64,000 bases of DNA, taken from assembly GCA_018350325.1 (NCBI GenBank), contig JAEVLN010000011.1, positions 3,096,449 to 3,160,448 of the forward strand. Direction: 5' to 3'. A program made the position numbers and the translations under genes. The stretch is from Globodera rostochiensis. Its lineage: Eukaryota; Nematoda; Chromadorea; Rhabditida; Heteroderidae. Below are positions 12,801 through 24,377 of this stretch, piece after piece. The stretch's first letter is position 1. Every line of letters starts with the position of its first letter. Under the pieces are notes generated by a model. It saw only the letters and a list, made by a program, of their open reading frames with translations, did no database searches and was not told where the DNA came from.

Positions 12801-15800
12801 TCACTAACAAACATGACGGAGACGGCGGTAGCGGCAAGAAACAAGCGGCAAAAAGGAGCTACGAGCGCAAGGAAAAGGTGCCAACAGCGGCAGGTGGAAA
12901 ACGCGGACGGCCCAGCAAAGCTGATAAAATGTTGGGGACACACACGAGTCCGAAGATGCCCCGATTGTCGGACGACGCAAAGGACGGCATGGAAGTGATG
13001 CATCAAATGACACTTTCGGTACAAGCGGTAAATGCTCTCCTATTGTGGCTGTGTTTATTCCAATATTAGGGGAAACCGATTGATCCCGCTTCGATATTGG
13101 CCGACATGGTTGAAGCGAGACGGATTACGACGTCAATAAACACACCGGACCTAATTCTGCCGTTTCCCAACCTGAACAGTGCATCTGCCGGCCCATCTAA
13201 TCTTGGGGGAGACGTGCATAGTCAAAAATATGCAGAGAGATATCCGGGTCTAACCAATTTTCTGGGTACTTGTTATTGGAATGGAACTTGAAATTTATTA
13301 ACTAACTTACAGAAAAGATGAAAGGTGTATATGAGAACATGTTCGACGATTTTTATGCTTCGAAACGAGCTACCAATGACGTGGTATTCTGGTTTTGGTA
13401 AACATTAGAAACTAAATTCTCTTAAGCCGGGTGCTCATGCTAACACTACCAACGACACTCCTGCCAAGTCGAATACAGACTCCTCTAGTCTGCACTTCCG
13501 CTCTATTCTCGATCAGACGCCGATTAAACGACATTTGGCTGAAGACCTCGTTGATTTGGGCAGCAGTGGTGGCAGCGGTTCGTCTGGCGGTTGGCACCCG
13601 ATTGCGGCATCTGACGACAGCAACAAGTCGTTGAACAGAATTGAGCAGTGTGAAAAACGGGTAGAAGGTTGCCGAAAGAGAGTGGCCGAGAAGTTTCAGG
13701 ATTTTCAAGCAGAAATTCAGCAGGTCGGTTGATCTTTTATTCGTTAGTGTTTGATTTGGTACATCTACGAAAAATATGAGATGTTACTTAGTTGAACGAA
13801 GAAGTGGACACACTTTTGAATGAATTGCGCCAGCAACACCAACAAAGGCAGATTGACAGCCAAACACAGCAGAAGCAACTTCAACATCAGCAAATATTGG
13901 CACAACAACAATTAATTGCGTCTGCACAGGTGGGCGACAATTGTATTTTTGCACTTGGATTAATTTGTGAAGACAAATGGGAGAAGTAGAAAGCATTTTT
14001 TTTAATCTTTATTTGCTAACATAACCATTCGTTATTTCAGGTGCAACTTGCCGCGACACAACAAAGCGTTGCCGCTCAACAACATCAGCCGCAATCATTT
14101 CAGCAGCAGCAAGCAGTGAATGCGCAAATGAATCAGGTGATTTTAAATATTTTCACTTTTCATTATTTTCAATCAATAGCAATTAAGGAAAAGTTACTGA
14201 TTCTTCCAGTATTTAAGGCATTGATTGCTGCAGTCACCAACAACCAGCTGGAGCTGATCATCAACGAGATTCAAGCACAATATTCGCGTCAACTCACTGC
14301 CCAACAACTGCTTGTCCAACTGTCCCAGCTGAATTTCCTTGGCAACATTCCCCCACAAGACATATCTACACTCCAAAGTATCGCTTCCGGCGCCGCACTG
14401 AACGAAGTGGTACATCAGATGAGCCCTGTGGCTGCAGCTACGCTCCATAGTCCACTCTCTTCCGCTGGTCCTCAGAAACTCCCGCCAGGCCCTTCACCCG
14501 TACAACAACATCTGGCGACAGTTGTTAGCAACAGCAACGGATCTGTGGGCGTGCAAAATTTTCTTAGCAGCTTGGAGTCGCTGAACAATGTTTCGGCTGG
14601 ATGTTCTGCTACACCCACCAACGTTTGTGCCAATTTGTCAGCTGTTGCTGTCGAAGTTGGTCATACGGCGAGCAATCTCGGGGTTGTATCCAGGGGCGCT
14701 TTGAGTGATTACTTAAAATGGTTTAGGCCAATTCGACTAGTCCCACTGGCAGTAGTCAACATCATCCAATTGGCCAACCGACCTCTCTTTCTTTGCGCCA
14801 AGTCAGTCAGAATTTTCCCTGCCCGTCATCCGGGATTACTTCCTCCGCTGTTCCCACTTCATCCTGCTCACAATCAGTCAGCGGTGCCTCTACATCGCAA
14901 CTTACTCGAGAATCGACTGTGGCCGAGGTAGGTTTTCATGAAACTCGTCAATTCCAGTGGCTCCATTTTTAGGTTGTTGCTGAAGTGGCTGCTCTGCCAA
15001 CGACTGTGCCAAGAAAACCATTTCGGCCAAGGCCAGCACGGACAAGCGGAGTTGGTGGAAAACGTGGCGGTCAAAATGCGCAAAAACAACAGACGGCGGA
15101 CGACCCGAAGAAGCAGGAAGAAATTGAGCGCCAAATCCAGGTATTTTCATGACATTGTTAAAAGAAAAAAATGATGACAAGTGTATTTGTTAGTCTACCT
15201 CCGTTTTCTGTTTGCTTTAGGCGTTTAAATTGGAAGTTAAGGATATTGTCGCCAAGGCGCTGGAAGTTGACTCTGCAGCCAAATATGCGGAGAAAGAGCG
15301 CAAAGCAAGGGGCGGTGAGAAAAGGAGCAAAGATAAGAATGGAAGTGCCGCTGCTGTTTCAACTTTAATTCCTTCGACATCGTCAACATCGACGCTGCCC
15401 ACAACGACGTCGAGTGCCCTTCTCGACAAAGCCCTGCCTCCGGTGATCATGCAAAATTTTCTCACCGCGGCTGTTGCTGCACAACGTAAACAACTTCAAC
15501 AGCAGCAATCGCTGTCGTGTGGGTATGCGAATGATGCTCTGTCGTTAGACAACGAGAGAAATTGGAAATCTTTGAGCGTTGCTTCGGGATGCGTCAACGA
15601 TTTTCAATTACACTCAATCGATGGTTCATCGATTAATCAACAGCTGCAACAACCAATCGAAACGCAAAGTCCGTCGTCTTCCACTGCCTCAATTTCCATC
15701 CAGTCGCATTTCCCCTTCACACCTTCCTCCATTTCATTGGCCATCCAAGGCGCCGGTCTTGTCGGGTCGCAGCAGTTCACCGCCTCCAACAGCTCAATGG

Positions 15801-16045
15801 GAACCCCTCAACCTCCAATGACGACGACCGAACGCAACAACAGCTCGCCGATGTTTTTACATCCCAAAGGAAGTTGTTCCCCTCCATTCATCTCTCTGAA
15901 TCTCCCGCCTACCACTTCCGCCGCACTTGTGACTCCACCGACCAATGTCGTTGTTAAGGTGGAGCCTAAACTGCCACCGATTTCAACAAGTGGGGGTGGC
16001 TGTAACAATGGCTTGCTCTCGGCCCCGCCCTCAACGATGCCATAG
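9811..16045 (+). CDS. dot-1.1: DOT1-type histone H3 lysine-79 methyltransferase
   Basis: Nuclear SAM-dependent enzyme that methylates H3K79 in the nucleosome core. Exons fixed by frame: 9811-10106, 10229-10300, 10767-10830, 10875-11063, 11104-11249 and 11699 onward. The N terminus is low-complexity (Asn/Ser). The DOT1 fold begins at LQSPVGAQS, followed by TYGETSFERM, the SAM-binding motif FVDLGSGVGQ near residue 210, GDFLNEEYR, IIFVNNFAF and the late signature YYLHTIN (about 12070). A later exon encodes KRGRPSK, an AT-hook-like DNA contact (about 12895). The long C-terminal half is Gln/Ser/Thr-rich with glutamine-rich runs around 13820-14130, then a Lys/Glu-rich segment at 15230-15350. Stop at 16043-16045; AATAAA at 16440. 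Two MITE-like insertions lie in introns. Family assignment is firm; the symbol assumes orthology with the C. elegans gene. C-terminal exon borders are approximate. Confidence 0.93.
10377..10635. mobile_element. MITE-like insertion in a DOT1 intron
   Basis: A 259-bp block with imperfect terminal inverted repeats (left TAGGCGCGTATTTAGG, right reverse complement AGAGGCGTAAATAGG). It is flanked by near-identical 11-bp direct repeats, CTGTTGGCCGC and CTGTTAGCCGC, consistent with a diverged target-site duplication. G-rich and C-rich runs lie just inside the ends. It has no coding capacity. Confidence 0.6.
11280..11640. mobile_element. hAT-like MITE in the next DOT1 intron
   Basis: A 361-bp block bounded by CAGGGCCGTAAC at the left and the inverted copy GTTACGGGCCTG at the right. 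CAGGG-type termini are typical of hAT elements. The interior has G-rich blocks near both ends and AT-rich filler. It occupies most of the intron between DOT1 exons 11104-11249 and 11699. I did not find a clean 8-bp target duplication. Confidence 0.6.
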
Positions 16046-17020
16046 CAAAGAAGAGATATTTTATCCATTTGAAAGCGATTATTATTTTAAGCAATTTGAT
16101 TATGGCCAGTGTACCTCTTCCACATCACCTTTCTTTGTGACCGTGCTGCTTTTGCTCCTATTTGGACGCCTATCCCAACCAAAACCCATCATCCCCGTCG
16201 CTTACTTATTAAGCTCTCACCTCTGAGATTTGAAAAGATCATTCGATTTTGCCCCTTTTAACTTCCTTCCCTCCCTTTATCACTCCCAAAGCACTGCCGC
16301 GTCGTATTTTTAAGAGAACATTGGCAAAGGCCATTATTATTGTATGAATCATCATTCCTTTCCATCAACCCCATCCTTTTTTCCGTATGAATTTATTGAA
16401 CAATTTCACTGATGAATAGTTTATTTTATTGTGTTGTACAATAAAATTGAGGAGGTATAAAACCAAATGAAAAAACATTTTTGATTGGGTGCAACCAGCG
16501 ATGGCACCTTTCATTTGTCACTTTCTCAGATTTGATTTCCCTGGCCTCAATAACCCCTCGAATTTTGCATAGCTTTTAAGAAAAAATTTTTTTTTTCAAA
16601 AATGGGTGGTACAAACTTATTATTACACAAACTAGACTATTACCGGGCTTTTCAGTGGATTTGACAACTTTATAACAGTGGGGAGATTTTGACTGTGGTG
16701 GGGGGATACGGCTGTTTTCAAGTGGCATTCGAAACATTCTTGATTGTGTGGTATTCAAACTGGTCTGCACGAATTAAACATGTTCTGGATAATCTGAGAT
16801 GTTTCGTCCGAACCTAACGGCAAAATTATCCTACCAACACACAAACATGAGACTCCCCCCCCCCTCAACTCATCAACGCTAGCCGGCTTAATAGAACAAG
16901 TTTATACGTACTGTAGAAACAAAAGATCACCATTTATCCGTCAACAAATAAAGACTAACAAGCAACCAGAGATGTCAGGTCAATATAATCCAAACATTTT
17001 CATATCAGCAAACCATCGGA
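16046..17020. other. DOT1 3' UTR and convergent intergenic region
   Basis: Untranslated tail of DOT1 with a canonical AATAAA at 16440-16445, then AT-rich sequence up to the stop of the convergently transcribed eEF1B gene. A short C run lies near 16855. I see no further gene. Confidence 0.6.
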
Positions 17021-18361
17021 TTAAACCTTGTTGAAGGCGACGACATCGACCGATTGGACCAAGTCTTCAAAACCTGCAAATGATTTCGTAGAAAATAAAT
17101 GAGAGAGAACTTGCCTGTCATCTCTTCCTCTAGCCAATCTGTCGACACTTTCTCATCCTCGACGCAGCAACAGATCTTAAACGTCGAAAATCATTAGCAG
17201 GGCGGTATGATGAGTGTTGTAAGGATGAAGTAGCAAAAATACCTGGAGTTTCTGAACGCCAAATGCCACTGGCAAAATCTTCGAAGCGCCCCAAACGAGC
17301 CCATCACATTTGATGGAACGAACTTTCTCTTCAATGTCTTTGGTGTCAATTGTGTCGTCCCAAGGCTTCACGTCGTAAATTACGTTAGACTTGGCCACCG
17401 GCCCAGGTTTCTTCGCCTTCTTCTCCGCGTAAGCCTTCAAACGCTCCTCGGTGATGCGCTTTTTCTCTTCATCGTCACTGCCGTCATCTCCGAAAAGATC
17501 AAAGTCCTCCTGAAGATCAGTATTTATTTATGTATTAAACCAAGAAGCCGTCAATTTACATCTCCTTTCTTTGCAGGCGTCCCTTCTTTGGCTGCGACTG
17601 TCTGTGGAGAACCTCCAGTTTTCATCGGCCAACTAAAAATGTGTATTAACCAGAGGTCGCATCTGTACTTATTTATCAGAAAACTGATTTTGAGGCCGAA
17701 TCTACAAATTCAAAATGTACTGATTTGGACAGAAATGTACTGATTTCAGCTCGGCGTCTGATTTTCAAGGATAATTCGTAATTTTTGGGCCAATTTTAAA
17801 ACAAATTCCGTCAAAAATCCTAAAATCTTCCCGAAGGCGCCTATCGGCACCGCCGACTCCCCTCCCATTCCTAAAAAAAGCAACCGTATTTGGTTGCAAT
17901 CTCTTAACAAAATATGAGCAAAACTGCTAATTTTTCTCACAAATTACGTATCAATCAACTCATGTATCTCGGCATAGAATGCTCGCCCAATCAAAATTTT
18001 GAAACCATCCATACTCGATGAGTTGATTGATATATAATTTGCAAGAAGCAAGTTTTTGATAACCAGTTTTTCATATAATTCAAATAAAAAGTACGCTGAG
18101 CGCTCTGCATCGTCGTAGCTCTTGATGTGTTTGTACCAACGGTCAATGTGAGGATACTCTTTCGCAGAAGGAGCCATTGTGAGACTTTTAAACACATACT
18201 GGTCTTCTTGAGACGGAAGAAACCTAAAAGCAAAGTTGTTCTTAGCTAAAATATTCCCAATGAAACCCGTGAAGGTAAGCACGAGACGACAAACAATTGT
18301 TGAATTCAGTCAGCTCTTTGCTGGTCACTGCCACCCCATTGTGAGCTTGTTGCTGAGCCAT
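17021..18361 (-). CDS. Elongation factor 1-beta (eEF1B nucleotide-exchange subunit)
   Basis: Guanine-nucleotide exchange factor that reloads eEF1A with GTP during translation elongation. Six exons: 18361-18267, 18223-18095, 17632-17560, 17509-17243, 17175-17115 and 17073-17021, together 225 codons plus stop, the usual size for this family. The N-terminal part is the short GST-C-like helical domain (FLPSQEDQYVFKSL, then YPHIDRWYKHI). Next come an acidic linker (EDFDLFGDDGSDDEE) and the exchange domain (NVIYDVKPWDD, DGLVWGASKILPVAFGVQKL). The C terminus is VDVVAFNKV, close to the family's conserved end. The last intron (17114-17074) begins with GC rather than GT. Confidence 0.95.
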
Positions 18362-19528
18362 TTAAAGTGAAAAGCAGCTAACCTGTCAAAACTCATAAAA
18401 ATTGGGACAAAGAAGGCACTTATGTAGCCAGGGAGGTCGACTGATTTGCAGCGGTGAGGGGGAGGGGGGGGGTGGGTCGACAACATTTTGACCAGTGGGA
18501 TGCCATAACTTATTTTAAGTCGAGAGTTTTTTTTATCGTTTTTGTATTTGTTGTATCCTCAATGCCTCACGAAGAGCTAAAAAATTTCACCAAAACCCAA
18601 AAAAAAAAACACAAAAAAACATTTCTCTGAATTTTTACCGAAAAGAATGCATCATTGTAGGTCGAGATTTTCATGCATAAACTATAGACCCTAATGGTCA
18701 AAAAAATTTTTTTAACGCTTTCACCACCGCATCCCCTGCTAGACGGCATACAGGTATCATGGGGTTTAAAAGCTGTTTTAGGAATAGGCGGAACCCCTAT
18801 TTTGTTAAAAAGTGCAAAAAAAGAAGAAATTCGGGAAGCCATACCGGGGAGCTTACCATAGCGGAACTTCAACGTAGGTTCAATCACTGACTACGAATTT
18901 GCCATTAGAAAATATGAGAATTTAGTGGGTTTGTTGATGAAAAATAAGAGAGCCTCCCCTGTGGTTTTGCATAAATTGTAAAAAAACCCGACCCTCCCGG
19001 CTTAACCCAGCGACCCCCCGGCTACATACATAAGCTGCCCAAAACAGTAGCGTGACGATTTTTAGGACTACAAAGTTTTAAAATAGGTACCTAAATAGGA
19101 GAGGAAAAAAGTGCCAAAATAGGCTTCAAAACCCTGGTTCATAAGCAAAAAACTTTTATTTATTTGGTATACTACTAATCAATTCGGAAAAACGTCGTTT
19201 ATGGAGAGTAATAAGTTGATTCATAACCACAAGCGACTCCCTCGCTCCCTAATGAACGAATCTGACAGAAAAAAATTTACGCGTAACCATTTTAAGCGTT
19301 ATGAGCTCTGAACTGAAATGTCCCTTACAATGGGGACTCAGTTGTTCCTTTTTCTCGACTTTTGAATTTTTTATTTTTTAAAAAAGATTTTATGGTCGTG
19401 TATTTTTTTCCAATGGTCGTGTAACTTTCTTATGGTCTTGTATGTAAACTGCAATAGAGTCTGAAATTTTATTTCTGGAAAGTACATCTTTTAAGGGTTT
19501 GATGTTTGTTTAGGAAAATTGGATTTAA
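18362..19528. other. Intergenic region between eEF1B and TIM44 (divergent)
   Basis: AT-rich DNA with a G run near 18462 and no convincing gene. It must contain both promoters. Directly upstream of TIM44, GTTTGTTTAG at 19506-19515 precedes the start codon by 13 bp and looks like a trans-splice acceptor. Confidence 0.55.
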
Positions 19529-22281
19529 ATGCATCTTTTAAAATTCGGATCAGTTTTTGCATTATATACAAATGTGCAGCGACAATTTGCGCAACCTGGA
19601 CCATCTTTGGTAAGTTTAGTTTTCTTTTGAACATAGAAGACGAGACGATCAAAAAGAAAGTTTACTTGTAAGGAAGCGTCTCCCTTTGTGGGGCTCTCCT
19701 CCTCATACGAAATTTGTTTTTAGATTCCTTCAAGCAATTTTGCTGGTCATAGAGCGAGATTCGCACGTTTTCTGTCATCGAAACCAGAAAGGAGAAATAC
19801 AAATTTTGTTGCAAATTTTATCGAAAACATAAAGGACGAACTTAGAAGAAACAAAGAATTGCAGGTTTGATGAAGCGATGGTTAGACATTTCCATTGATT
19901 ACTTTAGGAAAATAAAAAGCTTTTGGAAGAGCGCCTTAAACAACTCAATGATAGTGAAGTGCGAAGGAAATACGTATATATTTGTTTGATTATATTGATT
20001 ATTTTTTTGCTTTAATAGGAAAAAATTTCCAAAGAATCTGCAGAAAGTACTGATGTCATCAAACATCATTTGAAGGAGTTCACAGATCATATCAATTCGG
20101 TCAGTTCTAAGCAATAAATGGTGCGGCAGGACAAGGGCTGTAGCTAGGGGGGAGAGGCAGGGGCGTAGCCAGAAAAAAATTTCGGAGGGGGGGAATTGAT
20201 CCATCTGAGCGCGGCGCTCAGATGACAATCCCATTTGAGCGCCAGGAACGGCCCGGCGGTGCCGATAGGCGCCGCCAGGAAAAATTTTTTGATTTTTGAT
20301 GGCAATTTGTTAAGAAAATTGCCTGGATACGCCAGTGGGGAGAGGGGGTCATGCCCCCTCGAAATGTTTTTTTTGAGAAAAAAAACCCATAGGGGGATCC
20401 TTTTATTATGCAAAATTAGTAATTTTTGACCATTTTCTTAAAAAATCGTACAACACTCAAACAAATTTTCCCGGCGGCACCGCCGACCCCTCCCATTCCT
20501 AAAAAGTCAAAAAATTACCATATTTTTAATTGGTTGTAAATCTCTTAACAAGTTGGGTCAAAAATTCAAAATTTTCTCGGCGACGCCTATCAGCAACACC
20601 GACCCCCGCCCCATAGAGTGGAGATTCTCAAAAATAATTGTATGTTTATTCCTTAACAAACATACAATAAATACGGAAAATACACCCCAAAAAATAGAAT
20701 ATTTAAAGTCCGTCAAAAAAATTCAAAAAAAATTTCCCGGTGGCGCCTGTCGGCTCCGCCGGACCTCCCAGACTACCGAGAGTCGATAAAAGGCTAAATT
20801 TTTTTGATGGAATTTAGAACTAAATTGTGCTTTCATTTTCAGGTGGTTTCCAATGTTAAAGATTCAAAATTGGGACAAGACGCAATTCAACAGTTAAAGA
20901 TTGCAGCAGAAACCGCAGAAAGAGTTGCCCAACAGGTGGGCGAGATGCAGGCGTGCAAACAGGTGTCCTATGTGGCCAAGGAAATTGACCGATTGGCCGA
21001 TGTTCGAATGTACAGAAGGCCGGGTTTGTGAGGCGTTTGATGGCATTGGGGAGCGTCAGTTATCTTAGTTGGAATTTTCTTTTAGACGAACTAAAACTTC
21101 GGACGAGTCCTTTTTACTCAACTTTTTCTAACAGAACAGTCGAGGCAAATCCGTGAGATTCAGAAATTTGACCATTCGGTGAAATCGTATTTCAGGGAAG
21201 CGACTGGAATTGAACTCCACAAAGAGTCGCGTTGGTATGCCGGTTGGAAAGCGTTTACCGAGTCCAATTCTTATTACAATAGTATTAGACTCGACAGTTT
21301 GGCATTCCAAAATCCAGTTTTAAGAAGTTCTCGATTGGAAAACCCGAATTGACGAAAGTGAGAATGTTTTTGTTCGGACGATGCGTGGTACGCTTGAACG
21401 TGTTCAGCTCGCATTTGGTCATTTGGTTTTTTGCATTGTTTTGGGAACGGACGGACGATTCGGTCGGATTTCCTTTTGGATAAAGTTAGTCATTCGATCG
21501 GAAAGGAAAATGAATGAACTTTTTGCGCAGTTCATTTCTTCTCTGGAATTTCAGACTTATAATATCAAAAGTTTGATGGAGCTCCGTCTGGTCTGCCTGT
21601 CGTTCGTTTTCTAAGCCTAAACGTTTATAAGTCTTAATTCTTCAGAGTCCAAGGATAACGTGTCGGAGGTGCTAACGGCGATTTCAAAAATTGACCCGGA
21701 ATTCGACAAAATGGAATGGCTTCGTTTTTGTGAGAAGGAAATGATTCCAAACATTCTTGAAGCAACTTACCAGATGAACTTTGATGTTCTCCAGGACTGG
21801 TGTTACGAGAAGGTGACTAATTTCTCTGAATTACAATTTTATTTTTGTTAAAGGCGTTCAATATGATTGCGAATGTGATCAAGGAATATGCAAAAATTGG
21901 GTTTCATACCAGAGATTCTCGAATTATCGATGTCAGCAAAGTGGAGGTAATTTGCGGGTGATATATTGTCAAAATTGTGATTTCCCCATAAGTTGGTGAC
22001 CGGGAATATGACAGACCAGGGTCCAACGTTGGTCATCCAATTCCAAGTGTTTATGATCAACGTAGTGAAGAACAGCGAGGGAAAGGTCGTTCAAGGTGAC
22101 CCTGACAAAGCGGTTCGAGTGAGGCACATTTGGGTGAGGAGTTTGGGGGTTTCAAAAAAGTCGGAAAGTTGCTGAACTAATCGCAATTCAGGTTATATGT
22201 CGTGATATGGAGGAATTTAACCCGGCAACGGCTTGGAAATTACTGGAGCTTCACATGGTGAAAGAGGACCTGTTTCTTTAG
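19529..22281 (+). CDS. TIM44, mitochondrial import motor subunit
   Basis: Peripheral inner-membrane protein that tethers mtHsp70 to the TIM23 channel. The start (MHLLKFGSVFALYT) gives an arginine-containing, acid-poor leader suitable for mitochondrial targeting. Successive exons encode a charged helical middle (NFIENIKDELRRNKELQ, ENKKLLEERLKQLNDSE) and the signature VRMYRRP. Then come ELHKESRWYAGWKAF, the C-terminal domain (VSEVLTAISKIDPEFDK, MIPNILEATY, VLQDWCYEK) and the end GDPDKAVRVRHIW, then DMEEFNPATAWKLLE. Stop at 22279-22281; AATAAA at 22337. The intron between about 20100 and 20842 is stuffed with a MITE and hairpin-motif repeats. Gemin2 starts 184 bp downstream on the same strand, so an operon-like pair is possible. 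Some exon borders (21000-21640) are approximate. Confidence 0.93.
20158..20336. mobile_element. Short hAT-like MITE in a TIM44 intron
   Basis: Begins with CAGGGGCGTAGCCAG and ends with the imperfect inverted copy CCTGGATACGCCAGTG. It holds a poly-G stretch just inside the left end and one copy of the GC-rich hairpin motif (about 20252-20277). It is non-coding. Confidence 0.55.
20455..20780. repeat. Cluster of the dispersed GGCGGCGCC-type hairpin motif in a TIM44 intron
   Basis: Three copies of a GC-rich, self-complementary motif (idealised CGGCGGCGCCTATCGGCA, then CCGCCG) lie near 20470, 20578 and 20738. Each follows AT-rich sequence ending in AAAATTTTCCC-like text and precedes CCTCCCA-like text. 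Related copies occur elsewhere in the window near 11500, 17830, 20252, 24018, 37020, 37148 and 61040. Confidence 0.6.
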
Positions 22282-22465
22282 CGCACATTTATTTGACGAA
22301 GTCGTATTCGATTTTTTATGTTTATTTTGTTAACGGAATAAATTGCTAAACTTATTTATTGGTTTCATTTTCTCCTAATAATACAATACATAAACTTAGT
22401 TGTTTTCCTATTTTGAATATAATTTTTATTTGCTGTGCATGGAAAAACACCAAAAAAGGTTTTGA

Positions 22466-23576
22466 ATGGAGCAGGAAGCATTTTACACCGTTGGGGAGTT
22501 CGACAGAAGCAGGGTTGATCTGAATAAACCGGCGATGACTGTTGAGGAGTACATGCAACAGGTTGGGGACGTTCGTTTCTGTTTGGGCCGCATTAATTGT
22601 TTGCTTATTGTTAGTTTAGTGAAGTTTAGTGATATGTCAGAATCAAAAAACGATAATTAGACAATTCGCACTTTGGGGTTATATTGTGGACCCCCGGTTC
22701 TGCCGTGAAACTTCAAACGGGAGTCAAAAAAACCTGAGCCGGAAATTCGACGCATTGCTAAATGTTTTCAAAGGTTGTCGCCGGTCGTGAGTTGTTGCCC
22801 GACGTTGCCGTGGCTCCCGCTGAAGTTCTTAAACGGGTTAGTGCCACATCCTCGAAGATGTACAACGTCCCGGGGATGCGCGAAAATTCGCACACGTTCA
22901 CTAACCGATTCGGACCAAACAAGGAATGGTGTGTTACGAAGGTTGTTCCGTTTTGATTTCTCGTGAAATTGGTTTTGTTCAGAGCAACGAATTCTCCCGG
23001 AGCAGATCTGTGATTGAATCCATTAAAGTGCCGGACGATCCTCTCAAAGATATTAAATTGCCTCCCGTTGTAATTTTCCCATGGACGGTTTATGCACAGT
23101 CCTCCAATTTCAGAGTGATTCAATGCGTTGGTGTCAGGTGTGTTTCGAGAGCAGATTGGAGGGTTTCAAAATTGAGCCGGAACATGAGCAGTGCTTCGCC
23201 CACCATAAGGGCACTCCGCCCACAGTGGCATTGACTACGAGTCTCAACGACAACCAAGTCAACGAGCTCATCATCCATCAAGTCAATGTACGCTCGATAA
23301 TTGTGGTTATACCTTTTTTGTATCATTCATTTGCAGTACATGCTCAGTAAGGGACAAACCCGCGCAACTTTACAGTGGCTTTATGCTTTACTTTTGGTGG
23401 TCAAAAAACCGCTGTTGCACGAGGTGTGCAGTTCGTTGCGCGACTTTTGTCGGAAGTGCAAGGAATGGCGATCGGAGCTGGACGAGGATGAGGAAGAGAC
23501 AAATTACCAACTGAGCTTCTTCATCTCCATCATTTCCATTTACTTTGCGCAACGTGATCTCGCAGATCACCCATAA
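22466..23576 (+). CDS. Gemin2 (SMN-interacting protein 1) homologue
   Basis: Core partner of SMN, which loads Sm proteins onto snRNAs during spliceosomal snRNP assembly. The first exon (22466-22558, MEQEAFYTVGEFDRSR) ends at MTVEEYMQQ, matching the EEYLRRV-like segment of Gemin2 that contacts Sm proteins. Later exons carry SVIESIKVPDD, WCQVCFESRLEGFK, LNDNQVNELIIHQVNYML and RATLQWLYALLLVVKKPLL. The C terminus is SIYFAQRDLADHP, the clearest Gemin2 signature (YFxQRDLADxP). Stop at 23574-23576. A gene 184 bp behind TIM44 on the same strand is consistent with an operon. Exons between 22760 and 23290 were joined by similarity, so borders are approximate. Confidence 0.88.
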
Positions 23577-24377
23577 AAACAAAAGTTGTGGTTTTGCTCA
23601 TTCATCAGCAATTAGTGGGCCGCGTCCTGTCATCTTCAGTCGATATTATCTCACTTTTTCAGTGGTTAAAGAAACAATCATTTCTTGAACTGTCATTTGT
23701 TGAATACATTTATTTTATGCATCAAAGAGTAATCGAAAGCATTTTGAGTCTATCGGTTTCGAGGCCTGCCTATTTTATTCATTTGGAGTGGTGGTGCTGA
23801 ATTTTGATTAACCTTGCGACGGTGGTACTGATCTTGTGTTTCTGCCGCGGTGCTATTTTTGAAGTAGTCTTTGTGCGCATGCCAATTTTAAACATTTTAT
23901 CAAGGATTGTGTAGTTCGTTGTCCGTTCCAGGGATGGGCGGAATTCCGTTGTTTTTTGGCCTTTTTCCGTTAAAATGTCCTTTTTAACTGAAAAAATATG
24001 TACCCCCCAAGAAAATTTTCCTGACGGCGCCGTCGGACTGGTTAATTATAAGAAACTATGCAATAAAAATCTTAAAATGGGCTTAAGAAGGCCGCTGAAA
24101 AAAAGATAACCTTGAATTTTAAAATAAATACTGTTAATATTTCAAAAAATATTTATTAAAATAAATTATTAAAAAAAAAAATAATTTTTTTAATTCACTT
24201 CAAAAAATTTTCCCGTTGTTTTTGGGCCGTGCGTTTTCCGTTAAAAAAATCTTTCCGTTTTTTAAAATAAATTTGCGCCCTCCCTGGTCCGTTGCTTAAG
24301 ATGATGTGCAGCTTTTATTGCCATCGGATTGACAAAGGCTGAGAAATTGTGCGGCGTTATTACATTCATTTAGAAAA
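23577..24377. other. Intergenic region with AT-rich degraded repeats
   Basis: No gene seen. It contains two related copies of TTTTCCGTTAAAA-like text (about 23955 and 24232), one hairpin-motif copy near 24018, and long A/T runs around 24120-24195. It ends at the start of the RLIP gene. Confidence 0.55.
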
